A stretch of 50,582 bases of DNA from Flavobacteriaceae bacterium UBA5544 (lineage in GTDB: Bacteria; Bacteroidota; Bacteroidia; Flavobacteriales; Flavobacteriaceae): positions 1 through 50,582 of the forward strand of contig DINI01000035.1 in the NCBI GenBank assembly GCA_002426755.1. The letters are read 5' to 3'. Shown one piece after another: positions 16,684-24,749 of the stretch. The translations under genes and the position numbers were made by a program. Under the pieces are notes generated by a model. The model saw only the letters and a program-made list of their open reading frames with translations. It did no database searches and had not been told where the DNA came from. Positions within the stretch are counted from its first letter, which is position 1, and the number at the start of each line of letters is the position of its first letter.

Positions 16684-17826
16684 TTATTGTTGATCTTTTA
16701 TAGCGTAGATTTTATCCAGCAAAATATCTTTATCAATAAACTCTGAAGGTTCCAATAACAGACCAGAATTATAATATTGAAGTGCTTTTTTAAGATTATT
16801 GTCCTTCTCATAATACATTCCTAAATAATAGGAGCTAATCATGGAGTCTGGATATTCTTTTTTTGCCAATTTTGACAATTCTTTTAATGACTCTAAATCA
16901 TTTTTTTTGTTCGAAGCAGCTGCAATAGCCTTAAAATCGTTTTCAACAACCTTTTTTTCAAAACCGTAGAAAAACTCGATGTCTTTGTATTTCTTTACTA
17001 AATACTCATAAGGAGAGCCTTCAAAAGTAAGCACTTTGTCATTATATTCTCTCATACTTATAGGTTTATATAGCTCAAAAATTTGGTTCAAAGCTTTTGG
17101 AATTCCCAATCCAACCATTGAATAATGATCCGCATCGGTGAAATTGTCGAATCTATAATGCAATTTTGGATTTTCTAACACCTTCAATACAGTGTCGGTT
17201 TCCACAATATTTTTTTTCAAACTTGATATATCATTATCAGCCGTGGACAAATAATAAAAGGTGTCTATATCCAAAGTTGTTAAACGCTGCTGCAATCTTG
17301 TTTTCATTTCAGGAGCAAAATCTGGGCTAAACAGCACAAACGCTCTATACATAGGTTGGTCTTTAAACAAATAATAATTGATAAAATTGGCGCTCAAATC
17401 GTGGCCGATCACAATTCTAAAGTTTGACACACTGTATTTACTTTCGATATAAGGAACAAGTTCCATCCCCAAAAACTCGAAGAAATCTGCCCCATCTTGA
17501 GCAGGGAAAAACTGTTCATCATCATAATGAAAATCCTTTTCCCTTGTTGTACTTTGATTGACACCGACAACAATACATTTTGGCATCTCTCCCCAATACG
17601 ATTGGTAATCAACATTTCCTGTAACAGGCTCAAATAGATAGTCACCATCTAAAACTATTATTAAAGGATAATCAACCTTTTCTTCAGGGTTGTAATTTCG
17701 TGGCAATTGGATTTTAATATCCCTAGTTTCGCCAAGTTTTGAGGATTGAAAAGGTTCGTAAATGACTTGGGAATTAACCTGAAACGTTATCAAAAACAGA
17801 AATAGGAATGTAATGTGTTTAATCAT
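16684..17826 (-). CDS. second alpha/beta-hydrolase-fold protein with the same Ser-to-Asp change
   Basis: 380 residues from the ATG at 17826, which gives a clean signal peptide (MIKHITFLFLFLITFQVNSQ); an in-frame start 27 bases upstream would put nine extra residues before it. It is a paralogue of its neighbour: the landmarks (VLDGDYLFEP at 58-67, elbow at 141-146, LFSPDF, His234 in DADHYSMV) fall at identical residue numbers. The elbow is GHDLSA, so Asp143 again takes the nucleophile position and even the second glycine is lost. The C-terminal third is helical with repeat-like units (LKELSKLAKKEYPDSMISSY). A tandem duplication preserved with the change in both copies argues for a selected role. 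Unknown substrate, envelope location. Confidence 0.8.
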   Translation of the reverse strand: MIKHITFLFLFLITFQVNSQVIYEPFQSSKLGETRDIKIQLPRNYNPEEKVDYPLIIVLDGDYLFEPVTGNVDYQSYWGEMPKCIVVGVNQSTTREKDFHYDDEQFFPAQDGADFFEFLGMELVPYIESKYSVSNFRIVIGHDLSANFINYYLFKDQPMYRAFVLFSPDFAPEMKTRLQQRLTTLDIDTFYYLSTADNDISSLKKNIVETDTVLKVLENPKLHYRFDNFTDADHYSMVGLGIPKALNQIFELYKPISMREYNDKVLTFEGSPYEYLVKKYKDIEFFYGFEKKVVENDFKAIAAASNKKNDLESLKELSKLAKKEYPDSMISSYYLGMYYEKDNNLKKALQYYNSGLLLEPSEFIDKDILLDKIYAIKDQQ

Positions 17827-17862
17827 AGTCAGATGAATTGAAAAGCTATGCAATTTAAATAA

Positions 17863-18816
17863 TTATTTGATTTTATTGTAAATAGGTAGCAATAGAAATG
17901 ATAAACTCCCCAAAATAATAATCATTAGTGTTTGAGAAGACCACATGATCCAACCAAAAGCGATACTTGGATTTTCTGGAATACTGAACAAAGAAAAAGC
18001 GGCAGCAATTGCCAATGGATATACAAAGATACCTCCATTGGTTGCTGCAATGGTAAAACTACCTGCAATAAATCCTATTAAAAGTGCTCCAATGGATATT
18101 CCGTTCAAATCTTCTACAGCAAATGTTGTAAAATAAAACATAAGTAAATACATTGTCCAAATGAACACTGTATGAAATATAAACTTCCACTTATGTTTCA
18201 TTTTGAAGATACTCAAAACGCCTTCCATCAATCCTTTGACGAATTTTTTTAGCTTGAGAGCTAATTTGGTTTTGCTACGCCTTAAGTACACAATAAGAAA
18301 CGCAAATAATAGTATGGCCAACAAACCTGCAATTATCAGTTTTTTGGGTTGAAAGGATTTTTCTAATATCGCAAAGATGAAATCAAACTGGAGCACAAGG
18401 GTTGTGGCTACAATAAATAGCAAGATAAGAAAATCAGCAACCCGTTCGGCAACAATGGTTCCAAAAGCTTTTTCAAAAGGGACACCTTCATAATTGGTTA
18501 AAACAGCAGCCCTCAACACCTCACCGGACCTCGGAATTCCATAATTCGCAAGATAGGTTATAAAAACTGCCATTATGCTGTTTGGAAATTTAACACTATA
18601 ATTTAAAGGTTCCAATTGATATTTCCAACGATACGCTCTTGATAAATGGCTTAAAAAGCCGCATAGCATTCCTAAAGAAATCCAACCATAATTGGCTGAT
18701 TTAAAATACGGAAGAATGTCCTCAACTGGAAGTTTTGAAAATGTATACCAGCCAAAAAAAACAGCCAATAAAAGCGGAATAGAAATTCGTAAAACCTTTT
18801 TGGCTGCTATGTTCAA
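17863..18816 (-). CDS. lysylphosphatidylglycerol-synthase-type membrane flippase domain protein (UPF0104)
   Basis: 317 residues and about eight membrane segments. The motif-like runs GFLSHLSRAYRWKYQLEPL, the RSGEVLRAAVL segment near residue 95 and the glycine-rich GSFTIAATNGGIFVYPLAIA near residue 260 are typical of the AglD2/YbhN/MprF-N-terminal family. MprF members flip lysyl-phosphatidylglycerol; standalone members are mostly uncharacterised and thought to move lipids across the inner membrane. The start is TTG at 18816; no better codon is available after the panD stop 4 bases upstream. It follows panC-panD closely, and the two hydrolase genes follow it. Confidence 0.85.
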   Translation of the reverse strand: MNIAAKKVLRISIPLLLAVFFGWYTFSKLPVEDILPYFKSANYGWISLGMLCGFLSHLSRAYRWKYQLEPLNYSVKFPNSIMAVFITYLANYGIPRSGEVLRAAVLTNYEGVPFEKAFGTIVAERVADFLILLFIVATTLVLQFDFIFAILEKSFQPKKLIIAGLLAILLFAFLIVYLRRSKTKLALKLKKFVKGLMEGVLSIFKMKHKWKFIFHTVFIWTMYLLMFYFTTFAVEDLNGISIGALLIGFIAGSFTIAATNGGIFVYPLAIAAAFSLFSIPENPSIAFGWIMWSSQTLMIIILGSLSFLLLPIYNKIK

Positions 18817-18820
18817 AATG

Positions 18821-19171
18821 TTATTTCAGTAAGTTAGTTGCTTCATTAGGAAATACTAAAGAAGGCTTGAAAGTTTTAGCCTCTTCAAAATCCATAAAAG
18901 CATAGGTAATGAGGATGAGCGTATCACCTACAGCTACTTTTCTTGCTGCTGCACCATTTAATGTAATTTCGCCACTATTTCTTGGACCTGGAATAACATA
19001 GGTATCCAATCGTTCTCCGTTGTCGTTGTTAACAACTTGAACTTTTTCGCCTTGTATGATATTTGCAGCATCCATCAAATCTTCATCGATAGTAATGCTA
19101 CCAATATAATTGATGTCAGCTCCTGTGACTTTTACTCTGTGAATTTTAGATTTTACTACTTGAATTTGCAT
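18821..19171 (-). CDS. panD: aspartate 1-decarboxylase
   Basis: 116 residues. Self-cleaving pyruvoyl enzyme that makes beta-alanine from aspartate for pantothenate and CoA. The processing site is NYIGSITID, with cleavage between Gly24 and Ser25, and the family core GERLDTYVIPGPRNSGEITL is intact (Tyr and Asn that guide processing). Start at ATG 19171. It lies 13 bases after panC, which uses its product, so the last two steps of pantothenate synthesis are encoded together. Cytoplasmic. Confidence 0.97.
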   Translation of the reverse strand: MQIQVVKSKIHRVKVTGADINYIGSITIDEDLMDAANIIQGEKVQVVNNDNGERLDTYVIPGPRNSGEITLNGAAARKVAVGDTLILITYAFMDFEEAKTFKPSLVFPNEATNLLK

Positions 19172-19184
19172 GTGGCAAAGATAC

Positions 19185-20033
19185 TTAATTTAGTACGATA
19201 TTATCGATGAGTCTTATATCATCCGCATATACAGCTATAAACGCTCTATATGATTTGTTTTTTGATTTTCTGTTAATTGTTTTTAGTGATGCTTCATCAG
19301 CAATGATAAAATATTCCAGTTCTAGAAATTCATGTTTGGCAAACTGATTTTTGACCCACTCGGTCACCTTATTAGCACTTTTTGTGCCAAATTGTATTTT
19401 GGCAGATTTTAAAGTCTTATATATAAAAGGTGCTGCTTTTCTATATTGTGGTTTTAAGCGCTCATTACGCGAACTCATGGCTAAACCGTCGTTTTCCCTA
19501 TAAATGTCGCATCCAACAATGGTGACAGGAATATTATAATTCTCAACCAGTTTTTGGATGATTCTCAATTGTTGAAAATCCTTTTTGCCAAAATAGGCTC
19601 TGGTTGGTTTTATAATCTCCAACAATCGCTTCACGATCGTTCCAACACCGTCAAAATGTCCTTGACGAAATTTCCCTTCCATTTCATTTTCCAATCCATC
19701 AAATTCAAAATGATTAGAAGTAACATTGCTCCCATAAATATCTTCAACTGAAGGAGCATACACGAGGATATCCTTGCTAAGCGTTTTTAGAAGTTCAACA
19801 TCACCTTCTAAATTACGAGGGTATTTTTTAAGATCTTCTTTATTGTTGAATTGTGTGGGATTGACAAAAATACTGATAACCACCACATCGTTTTGCTCCA
19901 TTGCCTTTTTGATCAATGACAAATGTCCCTGATGTAAGGCACCCATAGTAGGAATAAATCCAATGGATTTTTTTTGGGTTTTTGAGGCCTCAATAATTGG
20001 ATGGATTTCTTCTTTATGATGATAAATCTTCAT
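19185..20033 (-). CDS. panC: pantothenate synthetase
   Basis: 282 residues from ATG 20033 (the alternative start at 20048 adds five unusual residues and lies nearer the promoter). The ATP-binding signature GALHQGHLSLI, VSIFVNPTQF and the pantoate-binding FFGKKDFQQLRI-like stretch (AYFGKKDFQQLRII) plus SSRNERL (active-site loop) show PanC. It joins pantoate and beta-alanine to pantothenate with ATP. First gene of the unit panC-panD-flippase-two hydrolases; its promoter lies in the divergent region with the glycogen-synthase-like gene. Confidence 0.97.
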   Translation of the reverse strand: MKIYHHKEEIHPIIEASKTQKKSIGFIPTMGALHQGHLSLIKKAMEQNDVVVISIFVNPTQFNNKEDLKKYPRNLEGDVELLKTLSKDILVYAPSVEDIYGSNVTSNHFEFDGLENEMEGKFRQGHFDGVGTIVKRLLEIIKPTRAYFGKKDFQQLRIIQKLVENYNIPVTIVGCDIYRENDGLAMSSRNERLKPQYRKAAPFIYKTLKSAKIQFGTKSANKVTEWVKNQFAKHEFLELEYFIIADEASLKTINRKSKNKSYRAFIAVYADDIRLIDNIVLN

Positions 20034-20058
20034 TTTATAACAAAACATTAACAGCGTG

Positions 20059-20066
20059 CAAACTTA
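20059..20066 (-). promoter_or_regulatory. candidate -7 box for panC-panD
   Basis: Minus strand reads TAAGTTTG, matching TAnnTTTG, about 26 bases before the panC ATG. The divergent gene's box lies 30 bases away. No clear -33 TTG. Confidence 0.4.
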
Positions 20067-20097
20067 ATATTTTACTAACAATCTGCATAAATTTTTG

Positions 20098-20105
20098 TAA
20101 TTTTG
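20098..20105 (+). promoter_or_regulatory. candidate -7 box for the GT5-DUF4270-glmS operon
   Basis: TAATTTTG fits TAnnTTTG. It would leave a leader of about 110 bases before the ATG at 20222, longer than usual here, and that leader holds a nested inverted repeat (20149-20184). Confidence 0.4.
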
Positions 20106-20148
20106 CGTGTTTTTTAATTCTAATTTTTTTTCGGCCTGATTTATGTAG

Positions 20149-20184
20149 CCTGTTAAAAACATTCATGTTTAGAAAAATAACAGG
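20149..20184 (+). promoter_or_regulatory. nested inverted repeat in the 5' leader of the GT5 operon
   Basis: Outer arms CCTGTTA (20149-20155) and TAACAGG (20178-20184) enclose a second inverted repeat AAACAT-TC-ATGTTT (20157-20170). The RNA could fold into a branched or two-step hairpin. It is not followed by a T tract, so it is not a terminator. Role unknown: leader structure or operator. Confidence 0.4.
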
Positions 20185-20221
20185 TTCTGATTGACGATTA
20201 AAAAACAATAAATATATTTAT

Positions 20222-21031
20222 ATGAAAGATAAGAGGATATTGTACGTGTCTTCCGAGGTTGTACCCTATTTACCAGAAACAGAAATTTCATCCATGTCGT
20301 TCGAAGCCCCAAGGATGGTAAATAAGCAAGGTGGACAAATACGAATATTCATGCCGAGATACGGAAACATCAACGAGCGCAGGCATCAGTTGCACGAAGT
20401 GATACGGCTATCGGGAATCAATCTTGTAATAAATGACTTGGATATGCCTTTGATTATAAAGGTTGCATCTATTCCAAAAGAACGAATTCAGGTTTATTTT
20501 ATTGACAACGAAGATTATTTCAAGAGAAAAGCCACACTTACTGATGAAGAAGGAAAGCTTTATCCTGATAACGATGAACGGGCTATCTTTTTTGCAAAAG
20601 GAGTCATCGAAACCGTTAAAAAACTGAACTGGTCACCTGATATTATTCACGTTAATGGTTGGCTCGCGTCTTTACTTCCCCTTTATCTAAAAGAATATTA
20701 TAAAAATGAACCGTTGTTTAATGATAGTAAAATTGTCACCTCTGTGTACAATCAAAGCTTCGACGGAACGTTAGATAGCAATATGTTGGCAAAAGTGAAA
20801 TTTGACAACATCGACGAAAACATCATTAAAGTTCTCGAAAACCCAACTTATAATAACATCATGAAAGTTGCGATAGATCATTCTGATGCTTTGATAAAAG
20901 GTTCAGCAGAAATTCCTAAAGAATTGGAAGAATACTTAAAGGCATCAAAAAAACCGGTTTTGGAATACTTTTCCTTAGATGATTTCGCCGATCCTTATGC
21001 AGAATTCTACAGCACCCAAGTATTAAATTAG
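20222..21031 (+). CDS. stand-alone glycogen/starch synthase N-terminal (GT5) domain, probable pseudoenzyme
   Basis: 269 residues, about half a glycogen synthase (~480). It has the N-terminal GT-B half of GT5: the start KRILYVSSEVVPY, the QGGQIRIFMPRYG strand-loop and DIIHVNGWLASLLPLYLKEY (His143, Trp147). The ADP-glucose-binding KTGGL that should follow VPY is missing (PETEISS instead at 18-24), and the whole C-terminal nucleotide-binding half is absent, so it cannot be a normal glycogen synthase. Often annotated glgA; that is doubtful. Neighbours: a DUF4270 lipoprotein 11 bases later, then glmS, in one operon. A regulatory or sugar-sensing role tied to amino-sugar supply is possible but unproven. 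Confidence 0.8.
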   Translation: MKDKRILYVSSEVVPYLPETEISSMSFEAPRMVNKQGGQIRIFMPRYGNINERRHQLHEVIRLSGINLVINDLDMPLIIKVASIPKERIQVYFIDNEDYFKRKATLTDEEGKLYPDNDERAIFFAKGVIETVKKLNWSPDIIHVNGWLASLLPLYLKEYYKNEPLFNDSKIVTSVYNQSFDGTLDSNMLAKVKFDNIDENIIKVLENPTYNNIMKVAIDHSDALIKGSAEIPKELEEYLKASKKPVLEYFSLDDFADPYAEFYSTQVLN

Positions 21032-21042
21032 ACATTACGTAC

Positions 21043-22692
21043 ATGAATAAAATAAAATTCGCCCTAAAAAATATTGCTGTTTTAGCAATTTTAATAAGTT
21101 CTTTTATTGCCTGCGATAAAGATTTTGCAACTGTTGGTTCAGATATTATTGGACAAAATAATTTTAATGTTGATAGCACGAAAGAATATCCAGTTATTGC
21201 ATATACCAATCCATTGGAGCCAGTACAAACCAATAACCTGCCTGTGAATTATTTGGGAGCTTACAAAGATCCTATCTACGGTTTAACAACTGCCAGTTTT
21301 GTGAGTCAATTGGGAACCAATCTGTTAGATCCTGATTTTGGCGAAAACGTTGAGATAGATTCTGTTGTTATGACAATTCCTTACTTCAGTACAAGAGTGG
21401 AGGTTAACTCTTCTGGAGAGACAATCTACGAACTGGATTCCATTTTTGGCAATGGAATGATTGACTTGTCTTTTTATGAAAATACGTACTTCTTAAACAC
21501 CGTAGATCCAAATACAGAATTTGATTCTCCTTTAAGTTATTATTCAAATACTACCTCTGGCAATGGCGCTATCAACGCAGCTCTCCTTGAGGGTCCGCCA
21601 ATTATTATATCAAGCAATGCGACCATTCCAACTAACACTATTTCTAATTTCAGACCGAGCAACGAAGAAATAAAGCTCAAAGTAGATGATGAAATATCTG
21701 AACGATTGGCTCCTGCACTAAGGGTAAAATTTGATATCGATTATTGGCAAGAAAAAATTCTTGACAAAGAAGGCGAGCCAGAATTGAGCAATGCCAATAA
21801 TTTCAACAACTATTTTAGAGGAATTTACTTTAAAGCTACACCTATTGGCAACGATGGCTCCATGGCGCTTCTCAATTTTGGTTCATCGGCGGCCAATATT
21901 ACGATCTATTACACAAAAGATCCTTTTACAGAAGGGGCGGACAGAGTACAATCAACCTATATAATGACATTTACAGGTAATAGAGTCAATTTCCTAGAAA
22001 ATCAATTCGATTTAACAATTCCTCAAGGTAATTCTGTGACTGGAGATGAAAATTTGTATCTAAAAGGTGGTGAAGGATCTATTGCAGTTGTCGATTTATT
22101 TAATGCTGGCTCTTTTGAAGATGGTTATTCCCCAGAATTTAATGCCTTCAAGAATACCTTTGTTGAAACCGATGTGGATGGAAACTATGTAAAATCCAAA
22201 CGATTGGTCAATGAAGCCAATTTGGTTTTTTATGTAAACCAGGAAATTATGCAAGGTAATGGAGATGAACCTGAACGCATCTATTTATATGACTTAAAAA
22301 ACAACACTCCGTTAATTGATTATTATGTTGATTTGTCGAATACCACTGTGCCGAACAACTCCAAAACAAATCATTTGGGTGTGTTACAAAGAGTTGGTGA
22401 CGATGCTTCTGGCAATGGAATTAAATATAAAATTAAAATTACCGAGCATATCAATAATTTGTTGATGAAAGATTCTACAAATGTCAAGCTCGGTTTATCC
22501 GTATCTGGAAATGTCAATCTTGAGAATTCATCGCTTCAATATAATGTTTCAACAACAGATGATGATGAAGTAAAAATGTCGCCTGTGAGTTCCATTGTAT
22601 CACCACGAGGAACAATTCTGTATGGTAACAATACAGCCAATGAACAAAAAAAGTTATATTTAGAAATCTATTATACCGAACCAAATAACTAA
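21043..22692 (+). CDS. DUF4270 lipoprotein
   Basis: 549 residues. The signal peptide ends in FIAC (Cys24 lipidated), followed by DKDFATVGSDIIGQNNF, typical of DUF4270 starts. The body is rich in beta strands, Asn, Thr and Ser, with the family's SVVMTIPY-like strand and late segments (LYGNNTANEQKKLYLEIYYTEP) that close the domain. Such proteins are widespread, exposed or outer-membrane lipoproteins of Bacteroidota with no known function. It sits between the GT5-like gene and glmS with spacing of 11 and 5 bases, so it shares their transcript. Confidence 0.88.
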   Translation: MNKIKFALKNIAVLAILISSFIACDKDFATVGSDIIGQNNFNVDSTKEYPVIAYTNPLEPVQTNNLPVNYLGAYKDPIYGLTTASFVSQLGTNLLDPDFGENVEIDSVVMTIPYFSTRVEVNSSGETIYELDSIFGNGMIDLSFYENTYFLNTVDPNTEFDSPLSYYSNTTSGNGAINAALLEGPPIIISSNATIPTNTISNFRPSNEEIKLKVDDEISERLAPALRVKFDIDYWQEKILDKEGEPELSNANNFNNYFRGIYFKATPIGNDGSMALLNFGSSAANITIYYTKDPFTEGADRVQSTYIMTFTGNRVNFLENQFDLTIPQGNSVTGDENLYLKGGEGSIAVVDLFNAGSFEDGYSPEFNAFKNTFVETDVDGNYVKSKRLVNEANLVFYVNQEIMQGNGDEPERIYLYDLKNNTPLIDYYVDLSNTTVPNNSKTNHLGVLQRVGDDASGNGIKYKIKITEHINNLLMKDSTNVKLGLSVSGNVNLENSSLQYNVSTTDDDEVKMSPVSSIVSPRGTILYGNNTANEQKKLYLEIYYTEPNN

Positions 22693-22697
22693 AAAAT

Positions 22698-24545
22698 ATG
22701 TGCGGAATTGTTGGATACATTGGACATAGAGAAGCATATCCTATTATTCTTAAAGGACTAAAACGTCTAGAATATAGAGGCTATGACAGTGCCGGAATTG
22801 CTCTATACGATGGCTGTGATATTAAATTATCAAAAACAAAAGGCAAAGTTGTTGATTTAGAAGAGCGCCTGGAAAAAGAAATCTCAACCAAAGGAACTCT
22901 CGGTATTGGACATACCAGATGGGCAACCCATGGTGTTCCAAATGACGTGAATTCACATCCACATATCTCCAATTCTGGCGATTTAGTCATCATTCACAAT
23001 GGTATTATAGAAAACTATGACAGTTTAAAGACGGAACTTAAAAAACGCGGATACACTTTCAAATCTGATACAGATACAGAAGTCTTAATCAATTTGATTG
23101 AAGATGTCATGAAAAATGACAGTTTAAAATTAGGGAAAGCTGTTCAGATTGCCTTAAATCAGGTAGTAGGAGCATATGCCATAGCTGTTTTTGATAAAAA
23201 AAAGCCCAATGAAATTGTCGTAGCAAAATTAGGTAGCCCTTTGGCAATTGGGATTGGGGAAGATGAGTTTTTCGTAGCAAGTGACGCCTCTCCTTTTATA
23301 GAATTCACCAAAAACGCCATTTATCTTGAAGATGAAGAAATGGCCATCATTCGCAGAGGAAAAGACTTAAAAATCAGAAAAATAAAGGACGATTCTCTTG
23401 TGGACCCTTATGTACAAGAATTACAAATCAATCTTGAACAAATAGAAAAAGGTGGTTACGACCATTTCATGCTCAAGGAAATTTACGAACAACCCAATGC
23501 CATCAAAGACACCTACAGAGGTAGAATGTTGGTAAATGAAGGCATTATAAAACTTGCCGGCGTTGAGGATAATATGAAAAAATTCTTGAACGCAGACCGC
23601 ATCATAATTGTTGCTTGTGGCACCTCTTGGCATGCTGGTTTGGTTGCGGAATATATTTTTGAGGATTTAGCCAGAATTCCTGTAGAAGTAGAATACGCTT
23701 CAGAATTTAGGTATAGAAACCCTGTGATTACAGAAAAAGATATTGTGATTTCCATTTCTCAATCTGGAGAAACAGCAGATACTTTAGCGGCCATTAAATT
23801 AGCAAAATCCAAAGGTGCTTTTGTTTTCGGTGTTTGTAATGTTGTCGGTTCATCCATTGCAAGAGAGACGAATGCTGGCGCCTACACGCATGCGGGTCCC
23901 GAAATTGGCGTTGCTTCAACCAAAGCATTTACAACTCAAATAACTATTTTAACGTTGATCGCCCTTCGTTTGGCTAGAGCAAAAGGTACAATTTCAAGTT
24001 CTGATTTCCGATTGCATTTACTAGAATTGGAAATGATTCCTGAAAAAGTCAAAAAAACGCTGGAGTCTGAAGAGCATATCAAAAAAATTGCTGAAATCTA
24101 TAAAAACTCTCGGAATTTCTTATATCTAGGAAGAGGGTATAATTTTCCTGTCGCCCTTGAAGGCGCTTTAAAATTAAAAGAGATATCTTACATTCATGCT
24201 GAAGGTTATCCCGCTGCCGAAATGAAACATGGGCCAATTGCCCTTATTGATGAAAACATGCCAATTGTGGTGATAGCAACCAAAAAAGGACATTATGACA
24301 AAGTCGTCAGCAACATTCAAGAGATCAAATCACGAAAAGGAAAAATCATTGGTATAGTGACAGAAGGCGATGTGAGTGTTAGGGATTTGGCAGACCATGT
24401 AATTGAAGTCCCAGAAACCTTAGAGGCCTTATCCCCATTGCTTACTACAATTCCATTGCAATTACTATCCTATCATATAGCGGTAATGCTCGGTAAAAAT
24501 GTGGATCAACCTAGAAATCTTGCAAAATCTGTTACTGTAGAATAA
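22698..24545 (+). CDS. glmS: glutamine-fructose-6-phosphate transaminase (isomerising)
   Basis: 615 residues, standard. The mature N-terminal Cys (MCGIVGYIG) is the glutaminase nucleophile; GHTRWATHG, HNGIIENY and RGYDSAGIA belong to the same domain; two SIS domains follow (CGTSWHAG; SISQSGETADT; TKAFTTQ), and the end LAKSVTVE is the classic C-terminus. It makes glucosamine-6-phosphate, the entry to peptidoglycan and LPS precursors. Start ATG 22698, 5 bases after the DUF4270 stop. I see no glmS ribozyme in the 5-base gap, as expected outside Firmicutes. A terminator follows at 24581. Confidence 0.98.
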   Translation: MCGIVGYIGHREAYPIILKGLKRLEYRGYDSAGIALYDGCDIKLSKTKGKVVDLEERLEKEISTKGTLGIGHTRWATHGVPNDVNSHPHISNSGDLVIIHNGIIENYDSLKTELKKRGYTFKSDTDTEVLINLIEDVMKNDSLKLGKAVQIALNQVVGAYAIAVFDKKKPNEIVVAKLGSPLAIGIGEDEFFVASDASPFIEFTKNAIYLEDEEMAIIRRGKDLKIRKIKDDSLVDPYVQELQINLEQIEKGGYDHFMLKEIYEQPNAIKDTYRGRMLVNEGIIKLAGVEDNMKKFLNADRIIIVACGTSWHAGLVAEYIFEDLARIPVEVEYASEFRYRNPVITEKDIVISISQSGETADTLAAIKLAKSKGAFVFGVCNVVGSSIARETNAGAYTHAGPEIGVASTKAFTTQITILTLIALRLARAKGTISSSDFRLHLLELEMIPEKVKKTLESEEHIKKIAEIYKNSRNFLYLGRGYNFPVALEGALKLKEISYIHAEGYPAAEMKHGPIALIDENMPIVVIATKKGHYDKVVSNIQEIKSRKGKIIGIVTEGDVSVRDLADHVIEVPETLEALSPLLTTIPLQLLSYHIAVMLGKNVDQPRNLAKSVTVE

Positions 24546-24580
24546 TTATTTTCACATCAAATATTAGCTAAAGCCCTATA

Positions 24581-24606
24581 AACCCTCAACAGTTTGAGGG
24601 TTTTTA
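24581..24606 (+). terminator. terminator after glmS
   Basis: Arms AACCCTCAA and TTGAGGGTT with loop CAGT, followed by a T tract. Ends the GT5-DUF4270-glmS transcript. Confidence 0.85.
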
Positions 24607-24652
24607 TATTATCCCCATTTTGAATTCTGTAATTTATAGGGTGTTTTATTGT

Positions 24653-24693
24653 GAATATTTCCTATGCATGCATAATTTTTTGGAATATTTCCT
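24653..24693. repeat. direct repeat flanking a palindrome, upstream of the TonB receptor gene
   Basis: GAATATTTCCT occurs at 24653-24663 and again at 24683-24693, exactly 30 bases apart (about three DNA turns), with the perfect palindrome TATGCATGCATA at 24663-24674 between. About 57 bases before the receptor ATG. Looks like a binding-site array; it may be chance in AT-rich DNA. Confidence 0.4.
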
Positions 24694-24749
24694 TTTTAGT
24701 ATCATATAATTATTTATATTGCTATACTAAATTTAACTAATTCCCGAAG

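Noticed and set aside
20222..21031. Full glycogen synthase (glgA) assignment
   Set aside because: The protein is half-length and lacks KTGGL; the stop is followed at once by the next operon gene, so it is not a frameshifted longer gene.
22686..22698. A glmS ribozyme upstream of glmS
   Set aside because: Only 5 bases separate glmS from the DUF4270 gene; no space for the ~150-base ribozyme.
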